A DNA stretch of 64,000 bases from Lycorma delicatula. Lineage: Eukaryota > Arthropoda > Insecta > Hemiptera > Fulgoridae. A program made the position numbers and the translations under genes. Below the pieces are notes generated by a model. That model made no database searches. It was not told the origin of the DNA and was given only the letters and a program-made list of their open reading frames with translations. Positions 9,893-20,975 of this stretch are shown here, one piece after another. Numbering within the stretch: the first letter of the stretch is position 1; each line of letters begins with the position of its first letter. Where the stretch lies: contig NC_134455.1 in NCBI RefSeq assembly GCF_047948215.1, positions 161,492,575 through 161,556,574 of the forward strand, read 5' to 3'.

Positions 9893-12643
9893 CTAAATCC
9901 CCTCGGCTGTCCTGCTCTGGGCGAGGAATCGAAGGAAGCCAGCCACAATTGTCCAATCTCTGCGAGTCCTCCAGTTGACTCGCAAATCAAAGAAGGAGTT
10001 TACTCTTTCATGTTCCCTAATAACTCTGGTAGGCTCAGCATCGTACCTGGGACAGACATACAGGACATGGTCCACAGTGTCATCGACCTTACAGTCCGGA
10101 CACAAGTCGGAGTCGACCAACATAAACCTAGCCAAACTATCCCTAAAAATTTATATTCCGAATGAAATGTCTCGAAGAAACTGAGTTATGTGCTGATTGG
10201 GGGAAACCCAACTAATCGTTCGCAACTCCTTAACATTTGAAAAAATACCATGCTTGTATCGATCAGTAGAAGAATCGTTCCACCTTTCTTGCCAAGAGTC
10301 AAAACCTTGGTCTTCAATTTCTCGCATCCCCCCTGCAGTTAGAAGGCCTCCTTTCTTGGAAATATACCGCTTGCTATGTTCCGTAGCTAAAATATCAACG
10401 GGTTTTTTTTGCCGGCGATCATAGTGATTACCTATTGCGAGACAGTTCTGTAACCGACAATAGCTAGCAATAGAAGACGCTGGGCTCGCAAAAGAATATC
10501 CCTATAACACTGGAATTGTAAACGATGGGCCCATACAGGCGCAGCGTACAACATTATGGCCTCACAGATACCTTTGTAAAGATTGCGCATGGTACGGTAA
10601 TTCAACCCCCAATCGGGATGAGTGACTCTACGGACACCGAAGAAGGTATCGATGGCCTTCTTCGCTACAAACTAGAGGTGCTCCTTGAATTGAAGCTTCT
10701 TATCAAGGATAACACCCAGATACTTCTGAACGGTAACATACCTAATCGGAAGGCCGTCCATCACAACCCGCGGATGACGGGTTGCGGCTAGACGGCCCTT
10801 CCAGAACATCATAGTGGTTTTCTCCGCACTGAAAACCATCTTATGATGAAGACTGTGCACAACCTTAACACCTTGCATGCCTGAGTCGCTCTGAGCTCTA
10901 TCTCGTAACGCGAGTTTCCCTCGACCAGCAGCAGCCCATCGTCGGCATAAGCCACGATGCGACAGCCACTGGGCGGCTGCAATCGCATGTGGAGAATCGA
11001 ACTCAACGACCCAGATGAGTGAACCCAGAACACTGCTATGTGGACAATATTTAGACAGGGTTTTTCCTACCTCTGAACTGCCGTCACGAAGGACGACAGT
11101 TCAGTCGCTGAAGTAACTCGAGAGAGTTCTAATCTCATTTAGCATGCATCCACACTACTGCAGTTGAAACAAGGCAGAGAGCCACCACAAGTTATTGAAC
11201 GCCCCGGATATGTCCAAAAAGACGGTGAATACATAACTGTACTCACTGGCTGAAGCCAAATACATGACCCAAAGAAGCGCGTCCTCTGTGCCCTTGCCGG
11301 GGCGGAAGCCATAATGGTCGTCCAATAGCATATGGTTAGAAGTTAACCTACATTAATGCGGAGGTACAAGACCTTCTCGAAAACCTTACCTACCACAAGG
11401 AAGAACGTCAGATGATGGTAAGAAGAACTTACAGTGAGATCCTTGTCGCCGCCTTCAAACAGCAATTTCAGCACACCACGTTTCCAACACGCTGGGAAAT
11501 GCCCAGCAAAAAAAAACCTATTAAAAACCCTAGTCAGAGGACCAACAATCACAGGCAATGTGCGAACAAGGAGCTCCACTGTGAAACCATCATATACGGG
11601 GGCTTTATTCCTAGTCAGGCTACAAATTACTTCACGGACTTCCGCATGAGTAATTTCTGAAGACAAAATTTCAGAGCAAAAACCTACAACTTCCCTGCGG
11701 ACACGTCGATAATAGAGGTCTCTCCAACCTCGGTATAATATGAAAGCAAATCGTCCATCAGATGAGTGAGGACACGATCTTTGTCTATAACAACACTAGC
11801 TTGGGTCGAGAGTGCCGAAAAAAGAATGTCTATTTTCCGCTTATGACCAAGTACTCGACGACACCCCATGGGTCTTTATTTCCCTGCTCTTGCACAAAAG
11901 AGCCCCAGGATTCACGTTTAGAAGACCTAACAGTAATCCGCAACCAAGACTGCACGACGATCAGGATCACCCGCATGTTGTGCGGCTCTCCTTAGCCCGC
12001 CCACAGTCCGCTTCATCGCAGTCAATTCCCGAGTCCATTATCCAGCTACTCTTTCCGACCCGTGCTTCTGGAAATGGAATGTTCAGCGGCTTCAAATACC
12101 GCAGAAGAAAAATTCTCTGCGTGGTTGTTTAACGGGATCTCGTCTAGACTTCCAGTAAAAACTCTTAGCCTGGCCGCAAGAATATTTGAAAACTTAAGCC
12201 AATCCTCACGCCTGTGTAGAAAGCTTCGCATCAACTCCTATAAGAATAGGACGACCCGCTACCAACCTAACAACTCTATTCCATTTTTCCTAGTGTTGTT
12301 CAGTGGGATGCCTGTACTGAAAGTACGAACTAACTACAACCAGGTCCAAGCCACTTACGGCAAGGATGTAATGTGTGTCAGAGGCCTGCCGTATGAAGAC
12401 ACTATCTACAGACTTTCTGCACAGTACGGCGGATTTGGTATCACCAACGAAAAAGTTATTCCAGCCTGAAAAACGTGGCAGATCAACCCTGACCACATAC
12501 GGGTGTTGCAGAAGCAGAACATCGAGGCTCCGTTTCTCAACCAGCTCACCCAACTGAACTTGGACTGCATAGGCTTCCTGGGCATTAAGTTGACCGATCC
12601 TAACCATCAAGAGAGTTGATATATATCTCAACAGCAACCACAC
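9893..12643 (-). pseudogene. R1-type ORF2: AP endonuclease and reverse transcriptase, broken
   Basis: Reads from the N-terminal endonuclease (IGQLNAQEAYAVQVQLGEL, then DVLLLQHPYVV, 12290-12643). The family consensus LLLQEPY has its metal-binding Glu replaced by His. Later blocks in shifted frames are the RT entry region (VICSLTRNKAPVYDGF and VVGKVFEKVL, 11343-11666), FGFRPGKG-like HYGFRPGKGTEDA with motif A FLDISGAFNN (about 11180-11320), and motif C AYADDGLLL (about 10925-10955). Then come KYLGVILDKKLQF (about 10685-10725) and the C-terminal zinc finger CPDCKVDDTVDHVLYVC (about 10040-10105). The catalytic Asp residues of motifs A and C are intact, but frameshifts and stops between blocks make it non-functional. 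Confidence 0.8.
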
Positions 12644-13864
12644 TCCTTACTATTACTAACCGAGTGCCTATGACTTTTGCGCAACCTTTTACAGTTGATG
12701 CAAGACGGAGCCTTTTTTTTTGCGGACAGTCATCATGCTTGTGACCCTTCTCGCCACAATGCGCGAAGGCCGACGCGTACTTACAGAACTTGGCCCTATG
12801 GCCGAACCTGCAACACTTAAAGCACCGCTGTACGTCAAGGTACTCCTTCGAGCGACAGGATGCGAAGTCAACGGAGATTCGTCCCTTCGACACAAACTTC
12901 TGGTGGAGACCAGCCCCTAACTCCAAAACTCCGTGATACCGTGGCGTATCACGCTTGCCTGTTTTGAATACTAGCCTACAATGTTCCTTGAACGAGGCCT
13001 CATCCAAATCAGTGGTTTGCTCTCGAATGAGAGACAAAACCTCCTCATCAGAGAGATTCCACTCGATGTCATAAACAATGACCCGGGGCCTTCTCAACCG
13101 CTTGGGGTCAACCTTGACCTCAAGCCTCCTGACAGCTGGAGACTCCGTGATGAATCGGACAGTCTCCTTGTTATCCGCAACAACTACAGGCCCTTTGCTG
13201 GTCTCTTTAATGTCCCTGATACGTAGCACCTTTCGGTTACCACGAAGGGCAACCTGAAAGTCGTTGAGGTCCTTGCTCGTGATCTTCGAGCTCTCCGCCC
13301 TGATTAAAAAGATGACCTCTAGTTTTTTGCCGCCTTACTGACTTCCCGTTTAGATTTTAAGACATCAGCATAGGGCCTCGGCTACGCTGGGGTCTGTACC
13401 ACCTTTGGAACCACTTTGACCTCTTTGGGTTTAGAGGCCAAAATCTCGAAACCGTCTGGTAGCGCAGACACCGCCTCTTTAATCTTTACCAGCCTGGGAA
13501 AGATTGTTTTCCTCGTCCCGGAAGGGAAAGAAACAAGTAGTCCAGGTCCTCCTGGACTACTTTGGCCAGCGGGGCAGAACTTCCAGGTCTGCCCTTCGCT
13601 ATTTGAATTCCTCAACTGCCAGAATTGGCTTGACCCGGGCGGGTGCGTCCGTATCCATCCCGCTGGACTCGTCCTCAGAGGAACTGGACGGCACTGGCTC
13701 CAGCTTGCGCTTCCGCCTGGACTTGCGGACCTCCTGGAAATCCTCCATGGCCGATGATTCCCTACTACTGAACTAATAAAAACTCTCGCTGTGTACCTAC
13801 CAATTAAATTAGGCAAGCCCACAAACGTGACAGCTGCCCACAGTGAGTACGGGCTGCTGGACAC
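12600..13864 (-). pseudogene. R1-type ORF1 (gag-like zinc-knuckle protein), broken
   Basis: Nucleic-acid-binding ORF1. The N-terminal part is a basic and Ser/Glu-rich stretch (for example MEDFQEVRKSRRKRKLEPV in one frame near 13750), followed after frame changes by IKEAVSALPDGFEILASK (13382-13500). The best-preserved part is the 209-codon frame 12600-13229. It has an RNA-binding-like region and two CCHC knuckles, CFKCCRFGHRAKFC and a second one whose first Cys has become Phe (FAHCGEKGHKHDDC). Poly(A/T) slippage near 12715 truncates an alternative frame. Losing one knuckle Cys and the frame breaks make it a pseudogene. Confidence 0.75.
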
Positions 13865-14032
13865 CTTAAATATTCTCCTGTCACACTAAGCACCTCTTCA
13901 CCGCTATTGGATCAGTTAAGTGCAATACTGAAAAATACAGCACTAACCACACAGATTACTGCCCTCGTTCTTAAAAGAACGCGAGTAGGACTAAGGGTAA
14001 ACCGGTGTAATGAGACACCACGATCATCAAAA
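13865..14032. other. Spacer between LINE ORF1 and its displaced duplicate
   Basis: Probably residual 5' UTR of the R1-clade LINE. No motif, and no similarity to the ORF1 blocks on either side. Confidence 0.35.
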
Positions 14033-14272
14033 GGCCGAACCTGCAACACTAAAGCTCCGCTGTACGTCAAGGTACTCCTTCGAGCGACAAGATGCGAAGT
14101 CAACGGAGATTCGTCCCTCCGACACAAACTTCTGGTGGAGACCAGCCCCTAACTCGAAAACTCCGTGATACCGTGGCGTATCACGCTTGCCTGTTTTGAA
14201 TACTAGCCTACAATGTTCCTTGAACGAGGCCTCATCCAAATCAGTGTTTTGCTCTCGAATGAGAGACAAAAC
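14033..14272 (-). repeat. Duplicate of an ORF1 segment of the R1-clade LINE
   Basis: Nearly identical to 12800-13040 in the same orientation, with only a handful of substitutions and one single-base indel. It encodes the end of the RNA-binding region and the start of the first zinc knuckle. The much lower divergence than the age of the surrounding ORFs suggests either a second recent insertion or a local duplication. Confidence 0.9.
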
Positions 14273-14280
14273 ACTGATTT
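14238..14280. repeat. Fold-back end of the ORF1 duplicate
   Basis: Arms 14238-14251 and 14267-14280 (AAATCAGTGTTTTG and its complement) pair over 14 bp, with an inner CTCTC/GAGAG pair. In the parent copy (13006-13040) the corresponding sequence is not a full palindrome: it reads AGTGGTTTG, and its right side continues CTCCTC. The second copy therefore acquired the inverted arm at its end. Confidence 0.85.
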
Positions 14281-15289
14281 ACTTAGATACACTGATTTAA
14301 AACACTGTTTTATTTAGCGTCCTCTAGCAAACATTCAGATTTGTGGAAGGGATAATTATTGATAATATATTAGCCAGGTAATGTTAAGAAGAGATAGCTC
14401 GCTGTATCCGACTAAACTTGTGATTTAGGTCTTAAAAAGAAAAAGAGAAAGATGAAACACAGTAAGACAAGAAGGGGAAAAGAATTATATGTTAGGTTAA
14501 ATATTCGTTAACCTATACATTTAACCTATATTCGTTAGGTTAAATGTATAACCTAACTAATATTTCTGATATTTTTATAATGTTTATAAAAATTTAATCA
14601 GCAGCTTTTCCTGTTTTTTTTTTTCAATATTTGTCTATGTGTTTTTGTTCTCAAAAAAAGAAACAATATTATAGTCGGAAATTGACTTTATTTAATTCAG
14701 TTTTATTATTTCTGAGACATACCGTTAAATGAAAACAGATATTCAAATCCAATAAGAATAACTATAATCAAAATGGACTTCGATCCAAGTTCTGCAGCAT
14801 CACACATCCCTGTTCCAGTGATGATGTTAACCGCTTATCCAACCGCATCCTCCAGTGTTTTAGGCTTTCCTGAATCTACTCTCCATGTTTTAGAAGGTTT
14901 TTTACTTCATTATACATCAGATCTTTATTTCCAGGATTTTTCCTTTTTTTCTTAAACTACCTTTTATTATGAAACGGCATTACTTACTTCGCTTGACTTT
15001 TATTATAACTCCATTACTAATCCTATTTATACACTTTTTATTTTTCTTGTTACTTTTAAATTTATGTATATATTTTATTATATTGTTAAAAATTATATTA
15101 TGTGTTACGTATTAGAAATTCTACGTAAATAATTAAATCTGACAAGATTAAATATATTATAGCTTCACCGCTAATTGTTGATTTCTTTAGATTAAATTTT
15201 ACTACATACTAATATGACTTAAACAGTCTTTTTAACTAACTGTTTCTAAAACATAATTTAGAGTAAATTACTCGGATATGCTTTTCTTT
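14281..15289. other. AT-rich spacer with a TTAGGTTA-type inverted repeat
   Basis: An inverted repeat with 15-bp arms (TATACATTTAACCTA 14514-14528 and its complement 14536-14550) is nested in outer GTTAGGTT/AACCTAAC blocks. The 60-codon frame at 14773-14955 is Ser/Pro-rich but shows no domain. Otherwise nothing is recognised. Confidence 0.5.
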
Positions 15290-15355
15290 TGACCTGTATC
15301 CACCTTCAGGTCACCAGACGGATTGGATTTTTCGGCCACCTGCAGGATATGAACA

Positions 15356-16517
15356 GCTAAATGATTTGGAAATGGACTCCTTCGGCCTCGCATGTTTTGA
15401 CATTCAATAGGCCTAACTTTCCTGAAAAGGTACGAGCTGGCTACATCGACTTGATGTACGTGCTTTTATTCCGCAGCCTATGAGATGTTTTAAGTGTCAA
15501 CGATTCGGACACACTGCAGCTAGATGTGAAGCGCAGGAAATATGCATATGTGGAATTAAAACACATGAGGGTGATCCATGTAAAGACCCTCCATCTGCAT
15601 TAATTTTAAAGGGCACCACAACTGCCGATCAAGGAACTGCCCGGTATGTAAATTGGAAAAGGCCATTCAGGAAGTTAAAACGCTTCAAAAAATCAGTTAT
15701 CCTGAAATGAAGAAAATTATTAGTCAACGAACACCTCGATTATCGACCACTTATGCAGAAGCAGCTGCTGCCCCTTCCACATCTAATATTAACGTGGAGC
15801 AGTTGCTTACTACGATGGCATCAAGTCTTGCGACAATGATTGAAAGAATCATTGATTCAAAGATTGAGTCGACTCATCAGTTAAACATGAGAAGGCTCAT
15901 TCTCGGACTGACGTCGTTGATATAAGAAACGTGCCAGTGCAACATAAAACGTATCAAAACCTGCGATCATAACGCCACCAATTGATGTAATAAATAAAAA
16001 TCTTGATTTAACTGAAAAAGGAAAAAAGATCACTCCGTCGTCTAGTCATAAGGCTAAGGAACTTGTGCCAAGAGTACATGAAAAATCTGAGTCTACCGAA
16101 ATGGAGGTGCAAGTCATTATTGAGAAAGCACTAGACACAGATGATAATAAAACTGTATACATAGAGTCTCCAAAAGCTCAGAGAGCAGCCACGTTGAGAG
16201 CGTCTATACCAGCTGGCCCCAGCACAGCCTTAGAGATTGAATCCAGTTCATCAGCCGCCGAAAATGCATCGCTTGCGAGTTTAGATTCAATAGCAACGAT
16301 GCTACCTGCACCTACTAAGCTTTCATCACCTGATATAAGCCGGCGAACGTCTTTGGCATCAGAAAGAGAAGAAGATGCCATGTCCAAGGCCTCAGACACA
16401 CTCTCATCAGAAGTTGAGGCCGTTAGAAGAATGGAAAAACGGTGTAAGAAAGGATGGCCTTTCTTACACGGTGTAAGAAAGGATGGTGTAAAAGCCGAAG
16501 GAAAGCCTAGACGGTAA
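15356..16517 (+). pseudogene. LINE ORF1 with zinc knuckle, broken
   Basis: Nucleic-acid-binding protein of a Jockey-type LINE. An upstream block TFNRPNFPEKVRAGYIDL (about 15400-15455) leads, after a one-base slip, into VRAFIPQPMRCFKCQRFGH, the start of a CCHC knuckle (CFKCQRFGHTAARC). A second cysteine block CICGIKTHEGDPC follows. Another slip near 15650 enters LEKAIQEVKTLQKISYPE. The C-terminal 150 codons (16065-16517) are Ser/Ala/Glu-rich, typical of ORF1 tails. Three overlapping small ORFs (15480-15710, 15653-15925, 16065-16517) are parts of this one gene. Frameshifts make it inactive. Confidence 0.75.
16441..16486. repeat. Direct-inverted-direct triplication in ORF1 tail
   Basis: GGTGTAAGAAAGGATGG (16441-16457) recurs at 16470-16486. 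Between them CCTTTCTTACAC (16458-16469) is the exact complement of 16442-16453. The pattern forward, inverted, forward is a template-switch signature. Confidence 0.85.
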
Positions 16518-16639
16518 AGATTGGATTCGAAAGTTATATCAAAATGTGAAATTGTGAACCTTTTTTTTTTTTTGAAGTGAGACGGGGCTAATGACCAAAG
16601 TAGTCGATGCCCCTAAAAACCTCAAAAAAAAAAAAAAAT

Positions 16640-17045
16640 GTAATTATCATCAATCATTAACTAAAAAAACACATCTAAAGTCTTTACTCTTCGATCTAAC
16701 GTATAACATTTTTTAAATACAATGTTTTTATGCGACTATAGAAAGTAAATGTAGTTTGCAAATCTATGTTACTTACTGCATAAATGCCTGTGAATAGAAT
16801 ACGTACAATATTGAGTCACAATCTTAAAATATCTCTTGTCCTCAGATAGTACCTTAAAATTCGTTTCCTTGCAAACTAAAAATGTTAATTTTTTCAAAGA
16901 AATACAGATTGATTAAGTAAAAGAGAATTTTTTATCTAGTATTCCAACTTATTATAATCATTAAAACATAAACAGTTTAGATTAGATTAAGAGAATTACA
17001 TTATTAATAAATTGTTTTATTTTTTCAGATAATATTATATTTTAT
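16640..17045. other. AT-rich sequence, nothing recognised
   Basis: No open frame, inverted repeat or element terminus found. Confidence 0.6.
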
Positions 17046-17640
17046 TACATCATGAAGGATTAGGAGATCCGGTATAACTCGATAAATATTTCAGCCGGTC
17101 TTTAAACAAAATTCCCACTTAAGTTTGTAGGGAGAGCCACCTCCACCTACCAAGAACACAGTACCTCTAAAGATCCCCACATCATCAGACCGGATACACT
17201 AAGCGTCATTCCTTCTCTCTCCCTCTGAAGAGGCAGGATCAAGGAAAGGGAGGATAGCGATAAAGGATCGTTCGTATCCGTAGAGCGACCGCGAATAAAA
17301 AATTCAACTCTACCAGAAGTAGTACCTCGGTTTCACACCGGGCAGAGGTAATTCTCACACTTAAAATACTTCCGGGAGACTGAATATTTTACTCATAATG
17401 GGAGTAGCATCTTCCTGATTTACAATTTTGTATAGACCGACTCCGATGAACATGTTGCTACAAATTGGTTTACTTCCATATAATAAAGAGCACTCTCGGA
17501 ACAGGCTTTTAAGAAACCGTAATTCAACCCGAAAATTGAATGGCGTGTGGTACTATCGAACTGATTTACATGAACCATTCACCCAGTGCCTTACTGGACG
17601 ATGGTTAAAAAATATAGTATTTTATAACACATTGTAATAG
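17046..17640. other. GC-richer unclassified island
   Basis: About 600 bp with clearly higher G+C than both flanks, sharp on the left and fading on the right. It holds a 69-codon plus-strand frame (17428-17637) and fragments of open frame on the minus strand, none with a recognised motif. Most likely an unclassified transposon fragment. Confidence 0.35.
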
Positions 17641-20600
17641 CAGACTCAATTAATACATTTTTTTGATGCAATCTCAAACCAATATTTTTTTTAGAAAGGG
17701 TACAGTTAATAAAAAATAAAACAATAAAAAAAATTAAAAATGGTCGAAATCCAGTTAAAAAAAATTGATCGTCGATGATGCTAATCCCTCGACTGATTGG
17801 TGAGTTTAAACAGAACGTATTTACAGCCAAAGGAAATTAATAGTTTAGATACTAAATAAAAATTTGTCTAAGCAGACAAGTCTAAGTTCAAATCAAATAA
17901 TAATATCTCACATTTTACAGACAGATTCTAATACTACTTATTATATATTCCTCGCTTTAAATAAAGGGAAAATATTCCCACGGTAAACGGAAGTGAAAAA
18001 ATTTACGAACTGTATATGAATACAAAAGTTTAAAGACAACGTGAGTTCATAAAATTATGATTCAAGTGTGTCGAGCGAACGTATTGATTTATTGAACGGG
18101 AGTGAGAATGAAGCTCTTTCAAACAGTTCAGAATCGCATTTTGTTCTACAATGAAGTACGAAAAACAAGTTAATAAATTGTTTGTAATCCATATAACATA
18201 TTCAAGGTATTCAATTGACAATAATGTTTGCTCTTTTCTACCATACGTGTCTGAAGAAAATTTAGCGTTATGCCCGAATCAAATTCACTTATCTTAAACT
18301 GATAAAAACGTTACCAAACACCTTTTTAACGGAAAGTTATGTCATAAAGAAACTGATCCGTGACAGAGAACAAATTACGATATTCTAAATTACACTGTTT
18401 AATTATTTAACTCATGTTTAGTTAATATTATCTACTTTGTTGAATTATTATTTGCTAAATCTGGTTTTTAATTACTAAATTTGATTTTTAAGTTTCAAAC
18501 CTTACTTACTCTTCATCACATGCACCAGTTTATGTTTTTTTATTTGCTGGGAAAGTTTTCTCTGTGGTTTCATGTAAAGGATTTTTTTACATAAATTTAG
18601 TTTAATTTATTTTTACAAGACTTTTGAAATATAATATTTCTAATCCATTTAGACGATATGAAAGGTATTTTCCAATTTTTTGGTGACATTGTTATTAGTA
18701 TTTTTAATAACGTAATGGCTGTTGGAATGACCAGTATCGTTATGTAATGACCGATCCGATTTAAATTTGATATTCAATGTATTTTCGAATAAAAAAAATT
18801 CAAGAACTTTACTTATATCCCTTTATTTCAGAGTCTTAGTTCATAGCAGTCTCATTTCGTCCTTTTTCAACTTTATTTTTCCTATTTTACATCCCACGAA
18901 GGCTTCTGGGATTCATATGTTTCCTTATAAAAAGCGGTATCGCTTTTTGAAGGCCTATCTATACTTTAAATAAAAATAAAACTATAAAATATAAAAAAAT
19001 ACAAATTAAGAAATTTAACTGACTGCAAAATACTAAAACTAAATATTTTTTATTATTCCTGATTTTTATAAGTTCGCCAAACTAAAACGACAGCCAATTT
19101 ACTAATCTTTAATATGCATCGATATGTGAAAAACCGTATTTGAAAAGAACTTAAGTAAGTTTACTTTCTAATATGCGCCTTTCTTGATTCCGTTTTATTT
19201 TTTAAATTTATTTGTTATAGGAGTTTTCATCATAAAGGTTTGTTCAGCCTAAAACGGTTTGCTTAATCGCAAGTGTTTTGAACCATGGAGTTTTTAAATA
19301 GCCATTTATACGTTACTATCTGATTTAACTAACATTCATATAAACAGCTATCCGATCAAGGAGTAAAGACAGAGAACTGAAAAGCACGTGGAGATGAAAA
19401 GAACTCGAAAAAAAGATTTTGAAAATATAGAAAAAAAAATTCTTATTAATTTTGGTGTACTATTGTTTGCAATAAGCAGATATTTTTGGGCAAATAAAAT
19501 GTTTGCTTTTAAGGTAAAAAAATTGCAGAAAAAATTTAAACAAACACGTACACAAAATCTCTTTTATCTTTTAATTTGAATTTAAAACGTAATCTAAAAT
19601 AACCGATTTAAAAGTTATGCTGATAAATTAAATCAATAATCATTTTCGATCCCAAGGAAATTGTTTGCTGGTATGAGCCATGAATACAAAAGTAGTCTAG
19701 AGAGAATTAAATTAAAATTTTAATTTTGGTAACTTTTGTATAATTAAATTTACAAATTAATATTTTATTTTAAATTTTATAGATATTTATAAAATACGTA
19801 TTCTAATGGAAGTCCAGTTATTTTTAATACAAATAAAACTATTTATTTGAGAGAGCAATATTTCCATTTTAAAATACCAATTATATAAATAAAGAAAGAA
19901 TTTAAAACAATTTTGATTGGTGTTTCATATGCAGTATATTAAAAATAACGAGTTATTTCCCAGATTTAATCATTAACAAAAGAAAAAAAGAAGTTTAAAA
20001 TGATTGGAAAATCAATGGAGAAGAAAAAACACGTTTCAGGAGAAATTGCTTTCATTGTAACCAGATTAATTTAAAATTAAAAAAAAATCTGAAAAAAATA
20101 AAATTAAAATGTTACATTAATTAATATAACTCAAAGACTTGGTATAAAAAAAAATTTGAACAATTTCTTTTTCCAAATAATATTCTGTCGACTTCTTTCT
20201 TAAGTGTAGCATGGTTTTCATTTTAACGTTAAATAAAAAGAAATAATTAAGAAAGCAAACTGTTCAATATAATATATTAAAAAATGAAACTGAAATATTT
20301 AAACATTAAATATTTTGAGAATAAAGTGAAATTTACAATCTTGTAATATACTTAAATTTAATTTTATGCTCCGTCGGTCAAAGAGCGAAATTGAAGATCG
20401 TGCATACCAATTTCTTCACAGTGCACGTAATCTTTTTCTCTTTGTTTTAAAATATCCATCTACAAAAGCGGTCTTTTCATGATTTAGTTAGTATAACCTC
20501 ATTAATTAATTAATACAGAATCGTTTTATTTCGAATTTTTAAATCTGATATCAACTCGTATACATTGTAACAAAATCATAAAAATTAAGTACAAATGCAA

Positions 20601-20869
20601 TATTAGGATTTTTCAATGGTAATTAGGCTCTAATTTTATAAACAAAATATTCAGTTTAAAAATGTTTAAATCAATAAAAACAGTTTGCAGTCGTTCCTTG
20701 AATTGCGAATCTAAAGCAAACACATACGGCTAATTAATTAGTCATGTTATGGGAAATTAGCCTAATTTGCCATAACATGTTTGAATTTATGTCAAGGAAA
20801 CTAATTTTCATGAAAAACTGAGAAATGATAATAGTAAGAATAATAATAAAGTAGAGTAAAGGAAAGAAA
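17641..20869. other. Long AT-rich stretch with one hairpin
   Basis: No supported gene or element over 3.2 kb. The small ORFs are lysine/phenylalanine/isoleucine-rich products of base composition. The only structure noted is an inverted repeat at 20743-20779, listed separately. Confidence 0.55.
20743..20779. repeat. 17-bp-arm inverted repeat, 3-base loop
   Basis: Arms 20743-20759 and 20763-20779 (CATGTTATGGGAAATTA and its complement) match at 16 of 17 around GCC. It lies about 100 bp before the left end of the inverted LINE. Confidence 0.85.
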
Positions 20870-20877
20870 AGTGGCTA

Positions 20878-20975
20878 ATATAGAAACATTTTATTCAGTT
20901 TTAAAAAACGTCTCTAATTCTTGTCTGCGAATAGCAAGACCATTGATGTTCCAGTAAGATATTCTAAGAAAGCAT
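20878..20975 (-). pseudogene. Start of LINE ORF2 endonuclease, truncated
   Basis: On the minus strand the text YWNINGLAIRRQELETF (about 20910-20965) matches the opening of Jockey-clade AP endonucleases (consensus WNINGL followed by RR.EL). It follows ORF1 directly and is cut off within 30 codons at the left boundary of the insertion. Confidence 0.65.

Larger units (their letters stand above)
8860..13864 (-). mobile_element. Near full-length decayed R1-clade LINE
   Basis: Minus-strand non-LTR retrotransposon with, in order of transcription, ORF1 (13864 to 12600), ORF2 (12643 to 9893) and a 3' UTR of about 1 kb. ORF1 and ORF2 overlap by about 44 bases in different frames, as in many R1-clade elements. 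The block is much richer in G and C than its surroundings. Both ORFs carry many stops and frameshifts, but nearly all domains remain readable. The 5' end (above 13864) is unclear because a displaced ORF1 duplicate follows. The 3' boundary near 8860 is an estimate. Confidence 0.8.
15290..16639 (+). mobile_element. Jockey-clade-like LINE copy with ORF1 and 3' tail only
   Basis: ORF1 (15356-16517) is followed within about 60 bases by a run of 12-13 T (16561 on), the block GGGGCTAATGACCAAAGTAG and GATGCCCCTAAAAACC (16585-16621), and a run of about 15 A (to 16639). The GGGGCTAATGACC and TCGATGCCCC style is that of Jockey-clade 3' ends. No endonuclease or reverse transcriptase sequence lies between. 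It is either an internally deleted copy or a member of a gag-only family. The 5' end is truncated or unrecognised. Confidence 0.55.

Noticed and set aside
8807..13776. Plus-strand ORFs of 60-135 codons across the R1-clade LINE
   Set aside because: Antisense shadows of GC-rich ORF1/ORF2 on the minus strand.
14490..14560. Telomeric TTAGG array
   Set aside because: Only isolated TTAGGTTA words in inverted arrangement, no tandem TTAGG run.
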